The position numbers were made by a program, and so were the translations under genes. The notes below the pieces were generated by a model. That model was given only the letters and a program-made list of their open reading frames with translations, made no database searches and was not told the DNA's origin. Source: Candidatus Gastranaerophilales bacterium (lineage in GTDB: Bacteria > Cyanobacteriota > Vampirovibrionia > Gastranaerophilales > Gastranaerophilaceae). From it: 42,734 nucleotides of DNA. Position 1 is the first letter of the stretch. Each line of letters starts with the position of its first letter. Below are positions 17,891-26,647 of the stretch, in pieces. The stretch is taken from NCBI GenBank assembly GCA_944325175.1, contig CALUYZ010000018.1, forward strand, positions 1-42,734. The letters run 5' to 3'.

Positions 17891-18338
17891 ATATATAAAA
17901 TTTTTTCTTATTTGCTTTATTTGTGAAATACCCAATCCGGCAATTTGCAAAAATTACAATTATTTCAAACATCCTGAGGCAAGTTACCAAATTGAATGGT
18001 GCAATTTGCATAACGGAATTATGGAATATGAAAATTCAGACTACACAAGAGTAGATTGCTTAACAGAAACCCATGCAGTCGAATTTGATTTTGCCAAAAA
18101 GTGGGCAGAGAGCATAGGGCAAGCATTACACTATAATGCAATGACCGGCAAAAAGGGAAAAGTTGTTTTAATTTTAACTAATCCTAAAAAAGAAATGGTG
18201 TATTTTAGGCGCGTAGAAAATCTTGGCAGAAAATATGATTTTGATGTCGAATATATAACAAACAACATCCTAAAGATAACTAAGGACGGAAAATGTAACA
18301 ACCCCAAATGTAGATGCCACCATAAAGGCAACCAATAG
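17871..18338 (+). CDS. Possible exported PD-(D/E)XK-like protein of unknown role
   Basis: 155 aa. The N-terminus MNRNFSPYIKFFLICFICEI looks like a signal peptide or short anchor. The core EWCNLHNGIMEY, TRVDCLTETHAVEFDFAKKW, AESIGQALHYNAMTGKKG and VVLILTNP recalls a group of small proteins with a nuclease-like Asp...Glu-x-Asp pattern and the IGQ motif of PD-(D/E)XK folds. The last 20 residues are Cys/His-rich (CNNPKCRCHH), possibly a metal site. No clear ribosome-binding site precedes the ATG, which sits inside the operator; an alternative start is possible. Function not assigned. Confidence 0.6.
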   Translation: MNRNFSPYIKFFLICFICEIPNPAICKNYNYFKHPEASYQIEWCNLHNGIMEYENSDYTRVDCLTETHAVEFDFAKKWAESIGQALHYNAMTGKKGKVVLILTNPKKEMVYFRRVENLGRKYDFDVEYITNNILKITKDGKCNNPKCRCHHKGNQ

Positions 18339-18345
18339 TTGCGGT

Positions 18346-18882
18346 TTAGTAATAATCAGGTTCTGATTTATCTTCTTCATCTTGAAGGGAAGATAGGTCG
18401 TAGCTGTATGTTGAATCAAAATCTTCAGGAAGTTTATCAACATCAGGCCAAATTGTGCCTTCATCAAATCTGCAAGCAGATAAATTTTCACTTAGCGCAA
18501 AATCGGATTCTTCTAAATTGGCTTCATTTAAAATGGCACCTGCCATATCGGCATCTTGGAAGTTGCAATAATGAACTTCTGCATAGCTAAAATCTGCCCC
18601 ATAAAGGGTTGTATTTGTAAAATCACATTCAACAAAACGGCATCTTGTAAAATCGCAGCTTGTAAAATCGGCATCTGTGAAATTTACGTTTGTGAATTGA
18701 GTTTCAGAAAAAGTTGAGCCTGTAAAATCGATGTTGTTTAAATTTACATCAGATATTTCATAAGACAAAACTTCAATTTCAGACAAATCTATAATTTCAT
18801 TTGTTTGAGATTTTGCGGCTTCATATTCGCCTTTGTTGTTTAAAATTAAATCCACCCATTTGTCTTTTGAAAGATTTGCCAT
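18346..18882 (-). CDS. Pentapeptide-repeat protein
   Basis: 178 aa. Residues ~45-130 form a run of five-residue repeats with F or L at every fifth position (NIDFTGSTFSETQFTNVNFT, ADFTSCDFTRCRFVECDFTN, ADFSYAEVHYCNF, ANLEESDF), the signature of a right-handed quadrilateral beta helix. The C-terminus is acidic (LQDEEDKSEPDYY). No signal peptide or membrane segment is evident. Such proteins vary in function and are frequent in cyanobacteria. GGAG precedes the ATG. Confidence 0.85.
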   Translation of the reverse strand: MANLSKDKWVDLILNNKGEYEAAKSQTNEIIDLSEIEVLSYEISDVNLNNIDFTGSTFSETQFTNVNFTDADFTSCDFTRCRFVECDFTNTTLYGADFSYAEVHYCNFQDADMAGAILNEANLEESDFALSENLSACRFDEGTIWPDVDKLPEDFDSTYSYDLSSLQDEEDKSEPDYY

Positions 18883-18945
18883 TCATTTTTCTCCAATGCA
18901 CTAATATTGGTATTTTATTAAATTTTTTATAACTTCGCAACCCTT

Positions 18946-19563
18946 TTAAATATCTTTTATTCCTGCATCAATGGCTGCGATTGCAGCTTGCACACGGTTA
19001 TCAACCCCTATTTTTCTGTAAATATTGTTAAGATGAGTTTTTACGGTAATTTCTCTTATAAAAAGTTTTTCTGCAATTTTGGCGTTTGAATCGCCCAAAG
19101 AAACAAGTTTTAAAATTTCTTTTTCTCTTGAAGTTAATGAATTTATGGATTCCATTCTTTTAACTTCTGCTTTATTCCAGTTGGAGCGGCGAAGAAGCGC
19201 TTCAATTCTTGCTAATAAATTAGGGAAAACAAAAGGTTTTACTATGTAATCATCAGCGCCCGATTTTAAGCCTGAAACTTGCTTATAATCATCATCTATA
19301 GCAGTTAGCATAATAATTGGAATAGAGCTTAAAATTTTATGGTTTCTAATGTTTTTTAAAGTTGTCCACCCGTCCATTACAGGCATCATAACATCTAATA
19401 AAACAAGGTCATATTTATCAATGTTTTTGTTTAATTCAATTAAACCCTGTTTGCCATCTAATGTAACCGTAACCTCAAACCCATACATATTAAGCATATC
19501 AGCAGTTGGGTTCGGGTTATCATCTATTATTAAAATTTTTTTTATTTCATCAATTTCATTCAT
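18946..19563 (-). CDS. Response regulator with LuxR-type DNA-binding domain
   Basis: 205 aa. The receiver domain has acidic residues in ILIIDDNP, the phospho-accepting Asp in LVLLDVMMPVMDGW, Thr in IIMLTAID and Lys in DYIVKPF. A LuxR/NarL-type helix-turn-helix follows: LTSREKEILKLVSLGDSNAKI, AEKLFIREITVKTHLNNIYRKIG. It starts 3 bp after the upstream regulator gene, so the two are co-transcribed. No sensor kinase is nearby. The C-terminal end (VDNRVQAAIAAIDAGI) is very similar to its neighbour, suggesting an old duplication. Confidence 0.92.
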   Translation of the reverse strand: MNEIDEIKKILIIDDNPNPTADMLNMYGFEVTVTLDGKQGLIELNKNIDKYDLVLLDVMMPVMDGWTTLKNIRNHKILSSIPIIMLTAIDDDYKQVSGLKSGADDYIVKPFVFPNLLARIEALLRRSNWNKAEVKRMESINSLTSREKEILKLVSLGDSNAKIAEKLFIREITVKTHLNNIYRKIGVDNRVQAAIAAIDAGIKDI

Positions 19564-19566
19564 TTA

Positions 19567-20217
19567 TTATGTTAAATTTTCCCTTATTGCCTTAATTGCA
19601 GCTTGAGTTCTGTCATCAACGGATAATTTTTGAAGAATTGAGCACATATGAACTTTTGTTGTATTAATTGAAATGTTCATTTTTCTTGCAATTTCAAGGT
19701 TGGAATTGCCTTCTGCCAAAAGAAAAAGAACCTTCATTTCTTTTGATGTTAAATTATATTTGTTTTGGTTTTCTTGTTCTTCATTTTTATTAATTTTGGA
19801 TGTTTTTTTCATTAAAACCTTAGATGCTGTTGGGTCATACCAAAGGGAACCTTCCATGACATCTTTTATAAGTTCAATTAATTTTTCAGGCTTTATATCT
19901 TTAGAGCAATATGCATTTACACCTGCATCCAAACAGCCTTCAATTTCTTCATTATTGTTATGAGATGTAATAATAATAATTTTTATATCAGGATATTTGG
20001 TTTTAATTTCAAAAGAAGCTCGAACGCCATCTACAACAGGAAGCCCCAAATCCATTAAAACAAGGTCAACTTTATTTTCAGCTAAAATTTTATAAGCATT
20101 AACCGCATTTTCCGCTTCAAAAATTTTATTTGTAATGTTTTCCTCTTTTAATGAGGTTAAAAGCGCAAAACGGGTGAGAGCGTGGTCTTCAACTATTAAT
20201 ATATTATATTTTTCCAT
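19567..20217 (-). CDS. NarL/LuxR-family response regulator
   Basis: 216 aa. Receiver: ILIVEDHALTRFALLTSL, phospho-acceptor Asp in LVLMDLGLPVVDG, ITSHNNNEEI and the Lys in YCSKDIKPEKL. DNA-binding domain: LTSKEMKVLFLLAEGNSNLEI, ARKMNISINTTKVHMCSILQKL. First gene of a two-regulator operon, divergent from gatC. Both regulators keep all phosphorylation residues, so a kinase encoded elsewhere is expected. Confidence 0.92.
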   Translation of the reverse strand: MEKYNILIVEDHALTRFALLTSLKEENITNKIFEAENAVNAYKILAENKVDLVLMDLGLPVVDGVRASFEIKTKYPDIKIIIITSHNNNEEIEGCLDAGVNAYCSKDIKPEKLIELIKDVMEGSLWYDPTASKVLMKKTSKINKNEEQENQNKYNLTSKEMKVLFLLAEGNSNLEIARKMNISINTTKVHMCSILQKLSVDDRTQAAIKAIRENLT

Positions 20218-20256
20218 AATTTTATTATATTTAATCTTTATCTTTTTTACAAATAC

Positions 20257-20286
20257 TTTACAACCATATTTTTTTTCTTGTATTAT
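20257..20286 (+). promoter_or_regulatory. Predicted promoter of gatC
   Basis: TTTACA (20257-20262) and TATTAT (20281-20286) are 18 bp apart, 23 bp upstream of the gatC ATG, with TTGAGGTAA as ribosome-binding site between. Confidence 0.6.
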
Positions 20287-20309
20287 ATTCTTTAATTGAG
20301 GTAAATAAA

Positions 20310-20591
20310 ATGATAGAAATTAAAGACGTTGAACATGTTGCCCGTCTTGCAAGGTTAAATTTAACCGAAGACGAAAAAATTAAATTTTCAAAACAGTTGG
20401 GCGATATTTTAAAATATATGGAACAGCTGAATGAAGTTGACACGACAGGGGTTGAACCAATGAACCACCCGATAGATTTCTCAAATGTGATGAGGGAAGA
20501 TGTTGCCCGATACGATTGCACCAGAGAGGAATTAATGGCAAATGCCCCGGAGGTTGAGCAAGATTATTTTAAAGTCCCTAAAATAAGTTAA
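20310..20591 (+). CDS. gatC: Asp-tRNA(Asn)/Glu-tRNA(Gln) amidotransferase subunit C
   Basis: 93 aa, typical for GatC. IEIKDVEHVARLARLNLTED, FSKQLGDILKYMEQLNEVDT and the conserved GVEPMNHPIDFSNVMREDV are visible. GatC stabilises GatA and positions it on GatB for making Gln-tRNA and Asn-tRNA by transamidation. gatA and gatB are not in the window. A hairpin with a short T-run covers the stop codon. Confidence 0.95.
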   Translation: MIEIKDVEHVARLARLNLTEDEKIKFSKQLGDILKYMEQLNEVDTTGVEPMNHPIDFSNVMREDVARYDCTREELMANAPEVEQDYFKVPKIS

Positions 20592-20605
20592 TTTTAGGGA
20601 CTTTT
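20573..20605 (+). terminator. Terminator/attenuator overlapping the gatC stop codon
   Basis: AGTCCCTAAAAT (20573-20584) and ATTTTAGGGACT (20591-20602) form a 12-bp perfect stem, 6-nt loop AAGTTA, then TTTT. The stem includes the last gatC codons. pyrG follows 45 bp later, so it may partly uncouple pyrG from gatC. Confidence 0.75.
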
Positions 20606-20649
20606 CGTATATGTGCCGGAAGATGAAAAAAATTAAGTAAGGAAAGAAA

Positions 20650-22254
20650 ATGACAAAATATATTTTTATTACAGGCGGTGTTGTTAGTTCATTAGGAAAA
20701 GGCATTGTTGCTGCAAGTTTAGGAAAACTTTTAAGAGCAAGAGGGTTTAGTGTTGCAATTCAAAAATTTGACCCTTATATAAATGTTGACCCCGGAACTA
20801 TGAGCCCCTTTCAACATGGCGAAGTTTTTGTAACAGATGACGGTGCGGAAACAGACCTTGACCTTGGGCATTATGAAAGGTTTACAAATACATCGTTGCA
20901 TCAAGTAAACAACGTAACATCAGGGTCAGTTTATCAAACGGTTATTGAAAAAGAAAGAAGGGGCGAATATTTAGGCGCCACCGTTCAAACAATTCCCCAT
21001 ATTACAAATGAAATTAAAGCAAGGCTTCTAAAAGCAAAACAACAATTTAACCCTGATTTTTTAATAGCAGAAATAGGCGGCACCATAGGCGACATTGAAA
21101 GTTTGCCTTTTATTGAAGCAATCAGACAATTCAGGCTTGAAGAAGGCATTGGAAATTCTATTTCAATCCACACTACTTTGCTTCCATACCTTCAAACCTC
21201 AGGCGAACTTAAAACAAAACCCTCTCAACACAGCGTTTATGTTTTAAGAAGCTATGGTATTCAGCCTGAAATTCTTGTTTGCAGAACCCCTGTTGAAATT
21301 CATAAAAACGAAAAAGAAAAAATAGCGCTGTTTTGTTCAGTTCAAAAAGATTGCGTTTTTGAATGTAGAGATATGAAATCTATTTATGAAGTGCCATTGG
21401 CGCTTGAAGCGCAAAATATGGCAGGCGTTGTTTTAAAACTTTTAAATATGAAAGATAAACACCCTAATTTAGCCTCTTGGGAAAGACTTGTTGATAAAAT
21501 TAAAAACCCGAAAGGCGAATTGACCGTGGCACTTGCAGGAAAATATACAGAATTAAACGATGCCTATATTTCTGTTGTTGAATCTCTAAAGCACGCAGGG
21601 CTTGAATTTGAAAAGAAAGTGAACATAAAATGGTTAGCCAGTGAAGATTGCAAAGATATGCAAAAAACAGAAGAATTATTAGGAGATGTCGATGCGCTTG
21701 TAATCCCCGGGGGCTTTGGTGTTCGTGGCATTGAAGGCAAATTAAATGCAATAAGATATGCAAGAGAAAACAATTTGCCGTTTTTGGGGCTTTGTTTGGG
21801 GCTTCAGTGTGCAGTTATTGAATATGCAAGAAATGTTATCGGTCTAAATGGCGCAAACAGCACAGAATTTGACGAAAACACAAAATACCCCGTAATTGAC
21901 CTTATGGTTGAACAAAAAAATGTTGCAGGCTACGGCGGCACAATGAGATTGGGAAGCTATCCTTGTCAATTAAAAGACGGTTCAAAGGCGCAAAAAGCAT
22001 ACGGTAAAAAAATTATAGAAGAACGCCACCGCCACAGATACGAAGTGAATAACGAATATAAAAAATTAATTGAAGATAGTGGGCTTATAATTTCAGGATC
22101 ATCTCCTGACGGGTTATTAGCAGAAGTTGTTGAATACCCGAAAAATGATTGGCACGTTGCTTGCCAATTCCACCCCGAGTTTAAATCTCGCCCCGAAGAG
22201 GCACACCCGTTATTTAAAGGACTTATAAAGGCTGCAATAAACAGAAAAAAATAA
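20650..22254 (+). CDS. pyrG: CTP synthase
   Basis: 534 aa. Synthetase domain: YIFITGGVVSSLGKGI with the ATP loop, FDPYINVDPGTMSPFQHGE, EIGGTIGDIESLPF and the UTP-site GELKTKPSQHS. Glutaminase domain: GGFGVRG, LGLCLGLQCAV with the nucleophile Cys, ERHRHRYEVN, and CQFHPEFKSRP with His and Glu of the triad. It aminates UTP to CTP with glutamine and ATP. AGTAAGGAAAG precedes the ATG; a strong terminator follows. Confidence 0.97.
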   Translation: MTKYIFITGGVVSSLGKGIVAASLGKLLRARGFSVAIQKFDPYINVDPGTMSPFQHGEVFVTDDGAETDLDLGHYERFTNTSLHQVNNVTSGSVYQTVIEKERRGEYLGATVQTIPHITNEIKARLLKAKQQFNPDFLIAEIGGTIGDIESLPFIEAIRQFRLEEGIGNSISIHTTLLPYLQTSGELKTKPSQHSVYVLRSYGIQPEILVCRTPVEIHKNEKEKIALFCSVQKDCVFECRDMKSIYEVPLALEAQNMAGVVLKLLNMKDKHPNLASWERLVDKIKNPKGELTVALAGKYTELNDAYISVVESLKHAGLEFEKKVNIKWLASEDCKDMQKTEELLGDVDALVIPGGFGVRGIEGKLNAIRYARENNLPFLGLCLGLQCAVIEYARNVIGLNGANSTEFDENTKYPVIDLMVEQKNVAGYGGTMRLGSYPCQLKDGSKAQKAYGKKIIEERHRHRYEVNNEYKKLIEDSGLIISGSSPDGLLAEVVEYPKNDWHVACQFHPEFKSRPEEAHPLFKGLIKAAINRKK

Positions 22255-22278
22255 AATCAGGGAAAATTCCCTGATTTT
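22253..22278 (+). terminator. Terminator of pyrG
   Basis: AAAATCAGGG (22253-22262) pairs with CCCTGATTTT (22269-22278), loop AAAATT, followed by ATTT. Confidence 0.88.
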
Positions 22279-22340
22279 ATTTAAAAAACGTTAAAATATT
22301 GTTTTTTAATAAAATTTTTAGTTTAATTGAAAAACAAAAT

Positions 22341-23750
22341 ATGGAACACAACAGAGAACAAATTCAGTGGCTGATATTTCTTGTTAGCGCAACGGGCGGT
22401 TTTCTTGCAATGCTTGATTCAAACACGGTGAATGTTGCTTTGTATGAAATTGCCAAAGATTTTAGCGCCGATATGAGCCTTGTTCAATGGGTTGTTACAG
22501 GGTATATCTTAATTTTAAGCTCTTTTTTAATGCTTTTTGGCAAATTAAATGATGTCGTTGACAGGAAAATTCTTTATACATCAGGTTTTTTTGTCTTTGC
22601 CTTAGGCTCTGTTTTAAACATTTGTTCCTTTAATCTTTTTATGCTAATAATTTGCCGTTTGCTACAATCTTTAGGGGCTTCAATTTTATTATCAAATAAT
22701 TATGCAATTATAACATCTGTTTTTAAGGGCAAAAAAAGAGCAAGGGCGATTGGGTTTTCTTCTGCAATGATGGCTTTTGCCGGCATGACAGGACCTTCTT
22801 TGGGCGGATTTTTAATGCATTATGCAGGCTGGAGAGGCATTTTTATCCCCGGTGTTATTATAGGGCTTCTTGGCGCAATTCTTTCTTTAAGAATAATTCC
22901 TTCAATTAAACACAAAGGGCATTTTGTTTTTGATTATCAGGGGATGATTTATCTTTTTATTTCAACGTTTTCTATGCTTATAATAATTTCAAAAATTCAT
23001 GATTGGGGGCTAAAATCACAAAATACATTAATTGCTTTTATATTAATGATTCTTTTTGGAATTATTTTTTACATAAGAGAAAGAAAAATAAATTTTCCTA
23101 TTGTAGATTTTGATTTATTCAAATCGCAAGTTTTTACATACGGCAATTTTGCAATGCTTATTTCATATTTTGCGCTTTTTTCAAATGCTGTTATGTTTCC
23201 TTATTATGCACAGGTTGTTTTAGGCGCAAGCGCACTTAAAGCAGGGCTTTTAATTGCGCCTTTTTCTGCTTGTTTTATGGTTGCCGCAATTTTTAACGGC
23301 AAGCTTTCAAATAAATATTCAAGCGGGCTTTTAATGACAATGGGTGCCTTCTTTATAGTTTTAGGGCTTTTGTTGTTTTCAACTTCAGATTCTGATATGG
23401 ATATAATGAAAATTATTCTTGCGCAAATGCTTATGGGAACAGGAAGCGGAATGTATCAACCAAGCGCAAATTTAATTGTTTTAACAGCTGCACCGATTAA
23501 AGAAACAGGCATGGCATCAGGAATTTTAGCAATGTTTAGAAATACCGGCATGCTTCTTGGCATTATGATTTCACTTGCCATTTTTGATTTCAGAAAAGCT
23601 TTCTATATAAAAAAAGGACTTAACGATTTTAATTCTTTTACGGAAGCCTATAGCGAAGTTTTACTTGCAGGAGCATTTTTTGCGGTTTTATGCCTTGTTC
23701 TTTCATATAAAACATACATTGAAAAAAGAAAAATGAACGAAAAATATTAA
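22341..23750 (+). CDS. MFS drug-efflux-type transporter (DHA2 / EmrB family, 14 TM)
   Basis: 469 aa from the ATG at 22341. A TTG at 22299 would extend it but has no ribosome-binding site and adds an atypical leader. DHA2 features: LAMLDSNTVNVALYEIAKDF in TM1, motif A as FGKLNDVVDRK, motif C-like region FAGMTGPSLGGFLMHYAGWR, and a second half with LLIAPFSACFMVAAIFNGKL. About 14 hydrophobic segments. Likely proton-driven export of small molecules; substrate unknown. Not accompanied by a membrane-fusion protein. Confidence 0.85.
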   Translation: MEHNREQIQWLIFLVSATGGFLAMLDSNTVNVALYEIAKDFSADMSLVQWVVTGYILILSSFLMLFGKLNDVVDRKILYTSGFFVFALGSVLNICSFNLFMLIICRLLQSLGASILLSNNYAIITSVFKGKKRARAIGFSSAMMAFAGMTGPSLGGFLMHYAGWRGIFIPGVIIGLLGAILSLRIIPSIKHKGHFVFDYQGMIYLFISTFSMLIIISKIHDWGLKSQNTLIAFILMILFGIIFYIRERKINFPIVDFDLFKSQVFTYGNFAMLISYFALFSNAVMFPYYAQVVLGASALKAGLLIAPFSACFMVAAIFNGKLSNKYSSGLLMTMGAFFIVLGLLLFSTSDSDMDIMKIILAQMLMGTGSGMYQPSANLIVLTAAPIKETGMASGILAMFRNTGMLLGIMISLAIFDFRKAFYIKKGLNDFNSFTEAYSEVLLAGAFFAVLCLVLSYKTYIEKRKMNEKY

Positions 23751-23768
23751 TAAATTTTATGTTTAGAG

Positions 23769-23774
23769 TATAAT
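23769..23774 (+). promoter_or_regulatory. Probable -10 box of leuS
   Basis: A perfect TATAAT lies 39 bp before the leuS ATG. No convincing -35 is seen; the region upstream is the end of the transporter gene. Confidence 0.4.
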
Positions 23775-23812
23775 AAACAGGTTCAATAAAATAATAAAAG
23801 GAATTTTTTCTT

Positions 23813-26275
23813 ATGTTGGAAAATGAATATTACCCTCAAAAAACAGAAAAAAAATGGGTTGAATTTTGGGATAAAAATAAAACCTATAAAACTTATGATA
23901 ATTCAGACAAACCAAAATATTATGCACTTTCAATGTTTCCGTATCCTTCGGGGAAATTACATATGGGGCATGTTAGAAACTATACAATAACAGATGTTAT
24001 TGCAAGGTTTAAAAGAGCAATGGGCTATAATGTGCTTCACCCAATGGGCTGGGATTCATTTGGTATGCCTGCTGAAAACGCTGCTATTCAACATGGCGCA
24101 AACCCCAAAAAATGGACTCTTGATAACATTGAATATATGAAAAAGCAATTAAAAATGCTTGGGCTTTCTGTTGATTGGGACAGAGAAGTTGCCACCTGCA
24201 AAGAAGATTATTATAAATGGACCCAAAAACTTTTTATTGAACTTTTTAAAAAAGGCTTAGCATATAAAAAAGAAGCCCCTGTTAATTGGTGCGAAAAATG
24301 CGCAACCGTTCTTGCAAACGAACAAGTAATTGATGGCAAATGCTGGAGATGTGATTCTGAAGTTACAAAGAAAAACCTTTCACAATGGTTTTTAAAGATA
24401 ACAGATTACGCAGAAGTTTTGCTTGATGACCTTGATAAATTAAAAGGCTGGGGCGACAACGTTAAAACAATGCAAGCTAATTGGATTGGAAAATCTTATG
24501 GCACAATTTTAAAATTTAAAGTAAAAGAAATTGAAGGCTTAGAAATTCCCGTTTTCACAACAAGGCCTGATACCGCTTATGGTATTACATATCTTGTTGT
24601 TGCGCCTGAATATAAAGACATTGAAAAATTAACAACAAAAGAAAACTTAGAAGCTGTTCATAATTACAGAGAAAACGCTAAAAAAATGTCTGAAATTGAA
24701 AGGCAATCAACAGAAAGAATTAAAACAGGCGTTCCTTTGGGAACTCACATTATAAACCCATTCACAGGAAGAGTTTGCCCTGTTTGGGTTGCAGATTACG
24801 CCCTTGTTGATTATGGTACGGGCGCTGTTATGGCAGTTCCTGCGCATGATTCAAGAGACTTTGATTTTGCAACCAAATACAACCTTCCTATAATTCAAGT
24901 TATAGACGGCGAAGGTTATGACCCAAATAAAGTTTTTGAAGACCCTGGCGTTCTTGTAAATAGTGGCGAATTTACTGGGGTAGACAATGAAACAGCTAAA
25001 AAGAAAATAACCGAATATGCTGAAAAAATGGGCTTTGGACATTCAAAAGTTCAATACAGATTAAGAGACTGGTTAATTTCAAGACAAAGATATTGGGGCG
25101 CTCCCATTCCTGTTGTATATTGCGAAAAATGCGGTGTTCAACCCGTGAAAGAAGAAGAATTACCCGTTACATTACCAACAGATGTTGATTTCTCGGTTCA
25201 AGGAAAATCACCAATTACAACAAGCAAAACTTTCCAAAATGCAGTTTGCCCCGTTTGTGGTGCTCCTGCAATTAGAGAAACAGACACAATGGATACCTTC
25301 ATTTGCTCAAGCTGGTATTATTTAAGATACGCCGATGCAAACAATGATAAAAAACCTTTTGATAAAGAACTTGTGAATAAATGGCTGCCTGTTGATCAAT
25401 ATGTTGGCGGCATTGAACATGCAATTTTGCACCTTTTATATTCAAGATTTTTCACAAAAGCTCTAAGAGATATTGGTTTATTAGATTTTGATGAACCCTT
25501 TAAAAACCTTTTAACTCAAGGTATGGTTTTAAAAGACGGTTCAAAAATGTCTAAATCAAAAGGTAACACGGTTGACCCCGATGAAATCTTTGCAAACTAC
25601 GGGGCAGACACTGCAAGATTATTCATTATTTCAGATTCACCCCCCGCTCGTGACTTTGATTGGTCTGATGCAGGCGTTGAAGGCTGCTATAAATATTTAT
25701 GCAGAGTTTACAGGCTATATTCAAAATTCCAAGATAAAATCAAACTTGAATATAATCTGCCTGAAACCGTTGATAAAAAAGCGGAAGATTTAATCAGAGA
25801 AGTGCATTTATCAATTTCTAAAATAACATCTGATATTGAAAACGAATTTCAATTCAATACGGTTGTTTCAAAATATAGAGAATTAACAAATGCAATTTAT
25901 GATTACATTAAAGACGAAGAAACGATTAACTATGATGTTTTAAGCTTTGCGCTTGTTACGTTGTTAAAGTTAATTTCACCCGTTGCTGTCTTTATGTCTG
26001 AAGAAATTTATCAAACATTAGGCGGCGTTGGTTCAATCCATGAACAAAAATGGCCCGTTGCCGATATGACAAAAACAAAACAAAATAATATTTTATTAAT
26101 TGTTCAAGTTAACGGCAAAATTAGAGATAAAATTGAAACAACAGCAGGCCAAACAAACGATGAATTAACAAAACTTGCAATGAACAGCGAAAAAACAAAA
26201 CAATTTATAGAAGGTAAAACAGTTGTTAAAACAATCGTTGTTCCTGATAAAATTGTAAACATAGTTGTTAAATAA
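23813..26275 (+). CDS. leuS: Leucyl-tRNA synthetase
   Basis: 820 aa. The class I HIGH motif is YPSGKLHMGHVRNY and the KMSKS loop is DGSKMSKSKGNTVD. The editing domain has TTRPDTAYGITYLVVAPE and YGTGAVMAVPAHDSRD. Zinc-ribbon-like cysteine pairs appear near residues 160-180 (CEKCATVL, CWRCDSEV) and 440-490 (CEKCGVQP, CPVCGAPA). The C-terminal extension ends IVQVNGKIRDKIE. AAAAGGAATTT precedes the ATG. A terminator follows. Confidence 0.98.
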   Translation: MLENEYYPQKTEKKWVEFWDKNKTYKTYDNSDKPKYYALSMFPYPSGKLHMGHVRNYTITDVIARFKRAMGYNVLHPMGWDSFGMPAENAAIQHGANPKKWTLDNIEYMKKQLKMLGLSVDWDREVATCKEDYYKWTQKLFIELFKKGLAYKKEAPVNWCEKCATVLANEQVIDGKCWRCDSEVTKKNLSQWFLKITDYAEVLLDDLDKLKGWGDNVKTMQANWIGKSYGTILKFKVKEIEGLEIPVFTTRPDTAYGITYLVVAPEYKDIEKLTTKENLEAVHNYRENAKKMSEIERQSTERIKTGVPLGTHIINPFTGRVCPVWVADYALVDYGTGAVMAVPAHDSRDFDFATKYNLPIIQVIDGEGYDPNKVFEDPGVLVNSGEFTGVDNETAKKKITEYAEKMGFGHSKVQYRLRDWLISRQRYWGAPIPVVYCEKCGVQPVKEEELPVTLPTDVDFSVQGKSPITTSKTFQNAVCPVCGAPAIRETDTMDTFICSSWYYLRYADANNDKKPFDKELVNKWLPVDQYVGGIEHAILHLLYSRFFTKALRDIGLLDFDEPFKNLLTQGMVLKDGSKMSKSKGNTVDPDEIFANYGADTARLFIISDSPPARDFDWSDAGVEGCYKYLCRVYRLYSKFQDKIKLEYNLPETVDKKAEDLIREVHLSISKITSDIENEFQFNTVVSKYRELTNAIYDYIKDEETINYDVLSFALVTLLKLISPVAVFMSEEIYQTLGGVGSIHEQKWPVADMTKTKQNNILLIVQVNGKIRDKIETTAGQTNDELTKLAMNSEKTKQFIEGKTVVKTIVVPDKIVNIVVK

Positions 26276-26280
26276 AATTA

Positions 26281-26307
26281 AAAACCCCTTATATATTAAG
26301 GGGTTTT
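26281..26307. terminator. Bidirectional terminator between leuS and the XRE gene
   Basis: AAAACCCCTT (26281-26290) pairs with AAGGGGTTTT (26298-26307); both flanks are A- or T-rich, so it serves both convergent genes. Confidence 0.88.
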
Positions 26308-26578
26308 AATCTATTAAACTAAAATCTTCAGGCAGCTGTCGGATAGCTTCACCCAAAAGATTAATAATTGAAATGTTTAATCCCTCAGCCATTCTAAAAA
26401 GAGTTGAAAACTGGGGGTCTTTTATTCCTTTCTCCATATCAGCCCACATTGATTTAGTCATGCCTACTTCGGCAGAAATCAAAGAAATAGATTTTTTCTG
26501 TTCCAGTCTTTTTTGTTTTATCACTTCTGCAAGTTTTTCTTGCAATATTAATCTGTTTTGTAAATTTTTATTCACCAT
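26306..26578 (-). CDS. XRE-family regulator divergent from a prepilin gene
   Basis: 90 aa. Helix-turn-helix at about residues 13-70: LAEVIKQKRLEQKKSISLI, AEVGMTKSMWADMEKGIKDP, STLFRMAEGLNISIINLLGE. It lies head-to-head with the prepilin-like gene at 26648 across 69 bp containing two matching palindromes, so it probably controls itself and that gene. Confidence 0.85.
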   Translation of the reverse strand: MVNKNLQNRLILQEKLAEVIKQKRLEQKKSISLISAEVGMTKSMWADMEKGIKDPQFSTLFRMAEGLNISIINLLGEAIRQLPEDFSLID

Positions 26579-26591
26579 TTATCTGATTTTA

Positions 26592-26627
26592 GTTCTAAAA
26601 TTAGAACAAATGTGCTAATATTAGAAC
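26592..26627. promoter_or_regulatory. Two tandem operator palindromes for the XRE regulator
   Basis: GTTCTAA-AA-TTAGAAC (26592-26607) is perfect and GTGCTAA-TA-TTAGAAC (26612-26627) has one mismatch. Their centres are 20 bp apart, about two helical turns, in the 69-bp divergent region. Binding to both would cover the promoters of the regulator and of the prepilin gene. Confidence 0.7.
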
Positions 26628-26647
26628 AGCTAACAAGCGAGGTTAAT

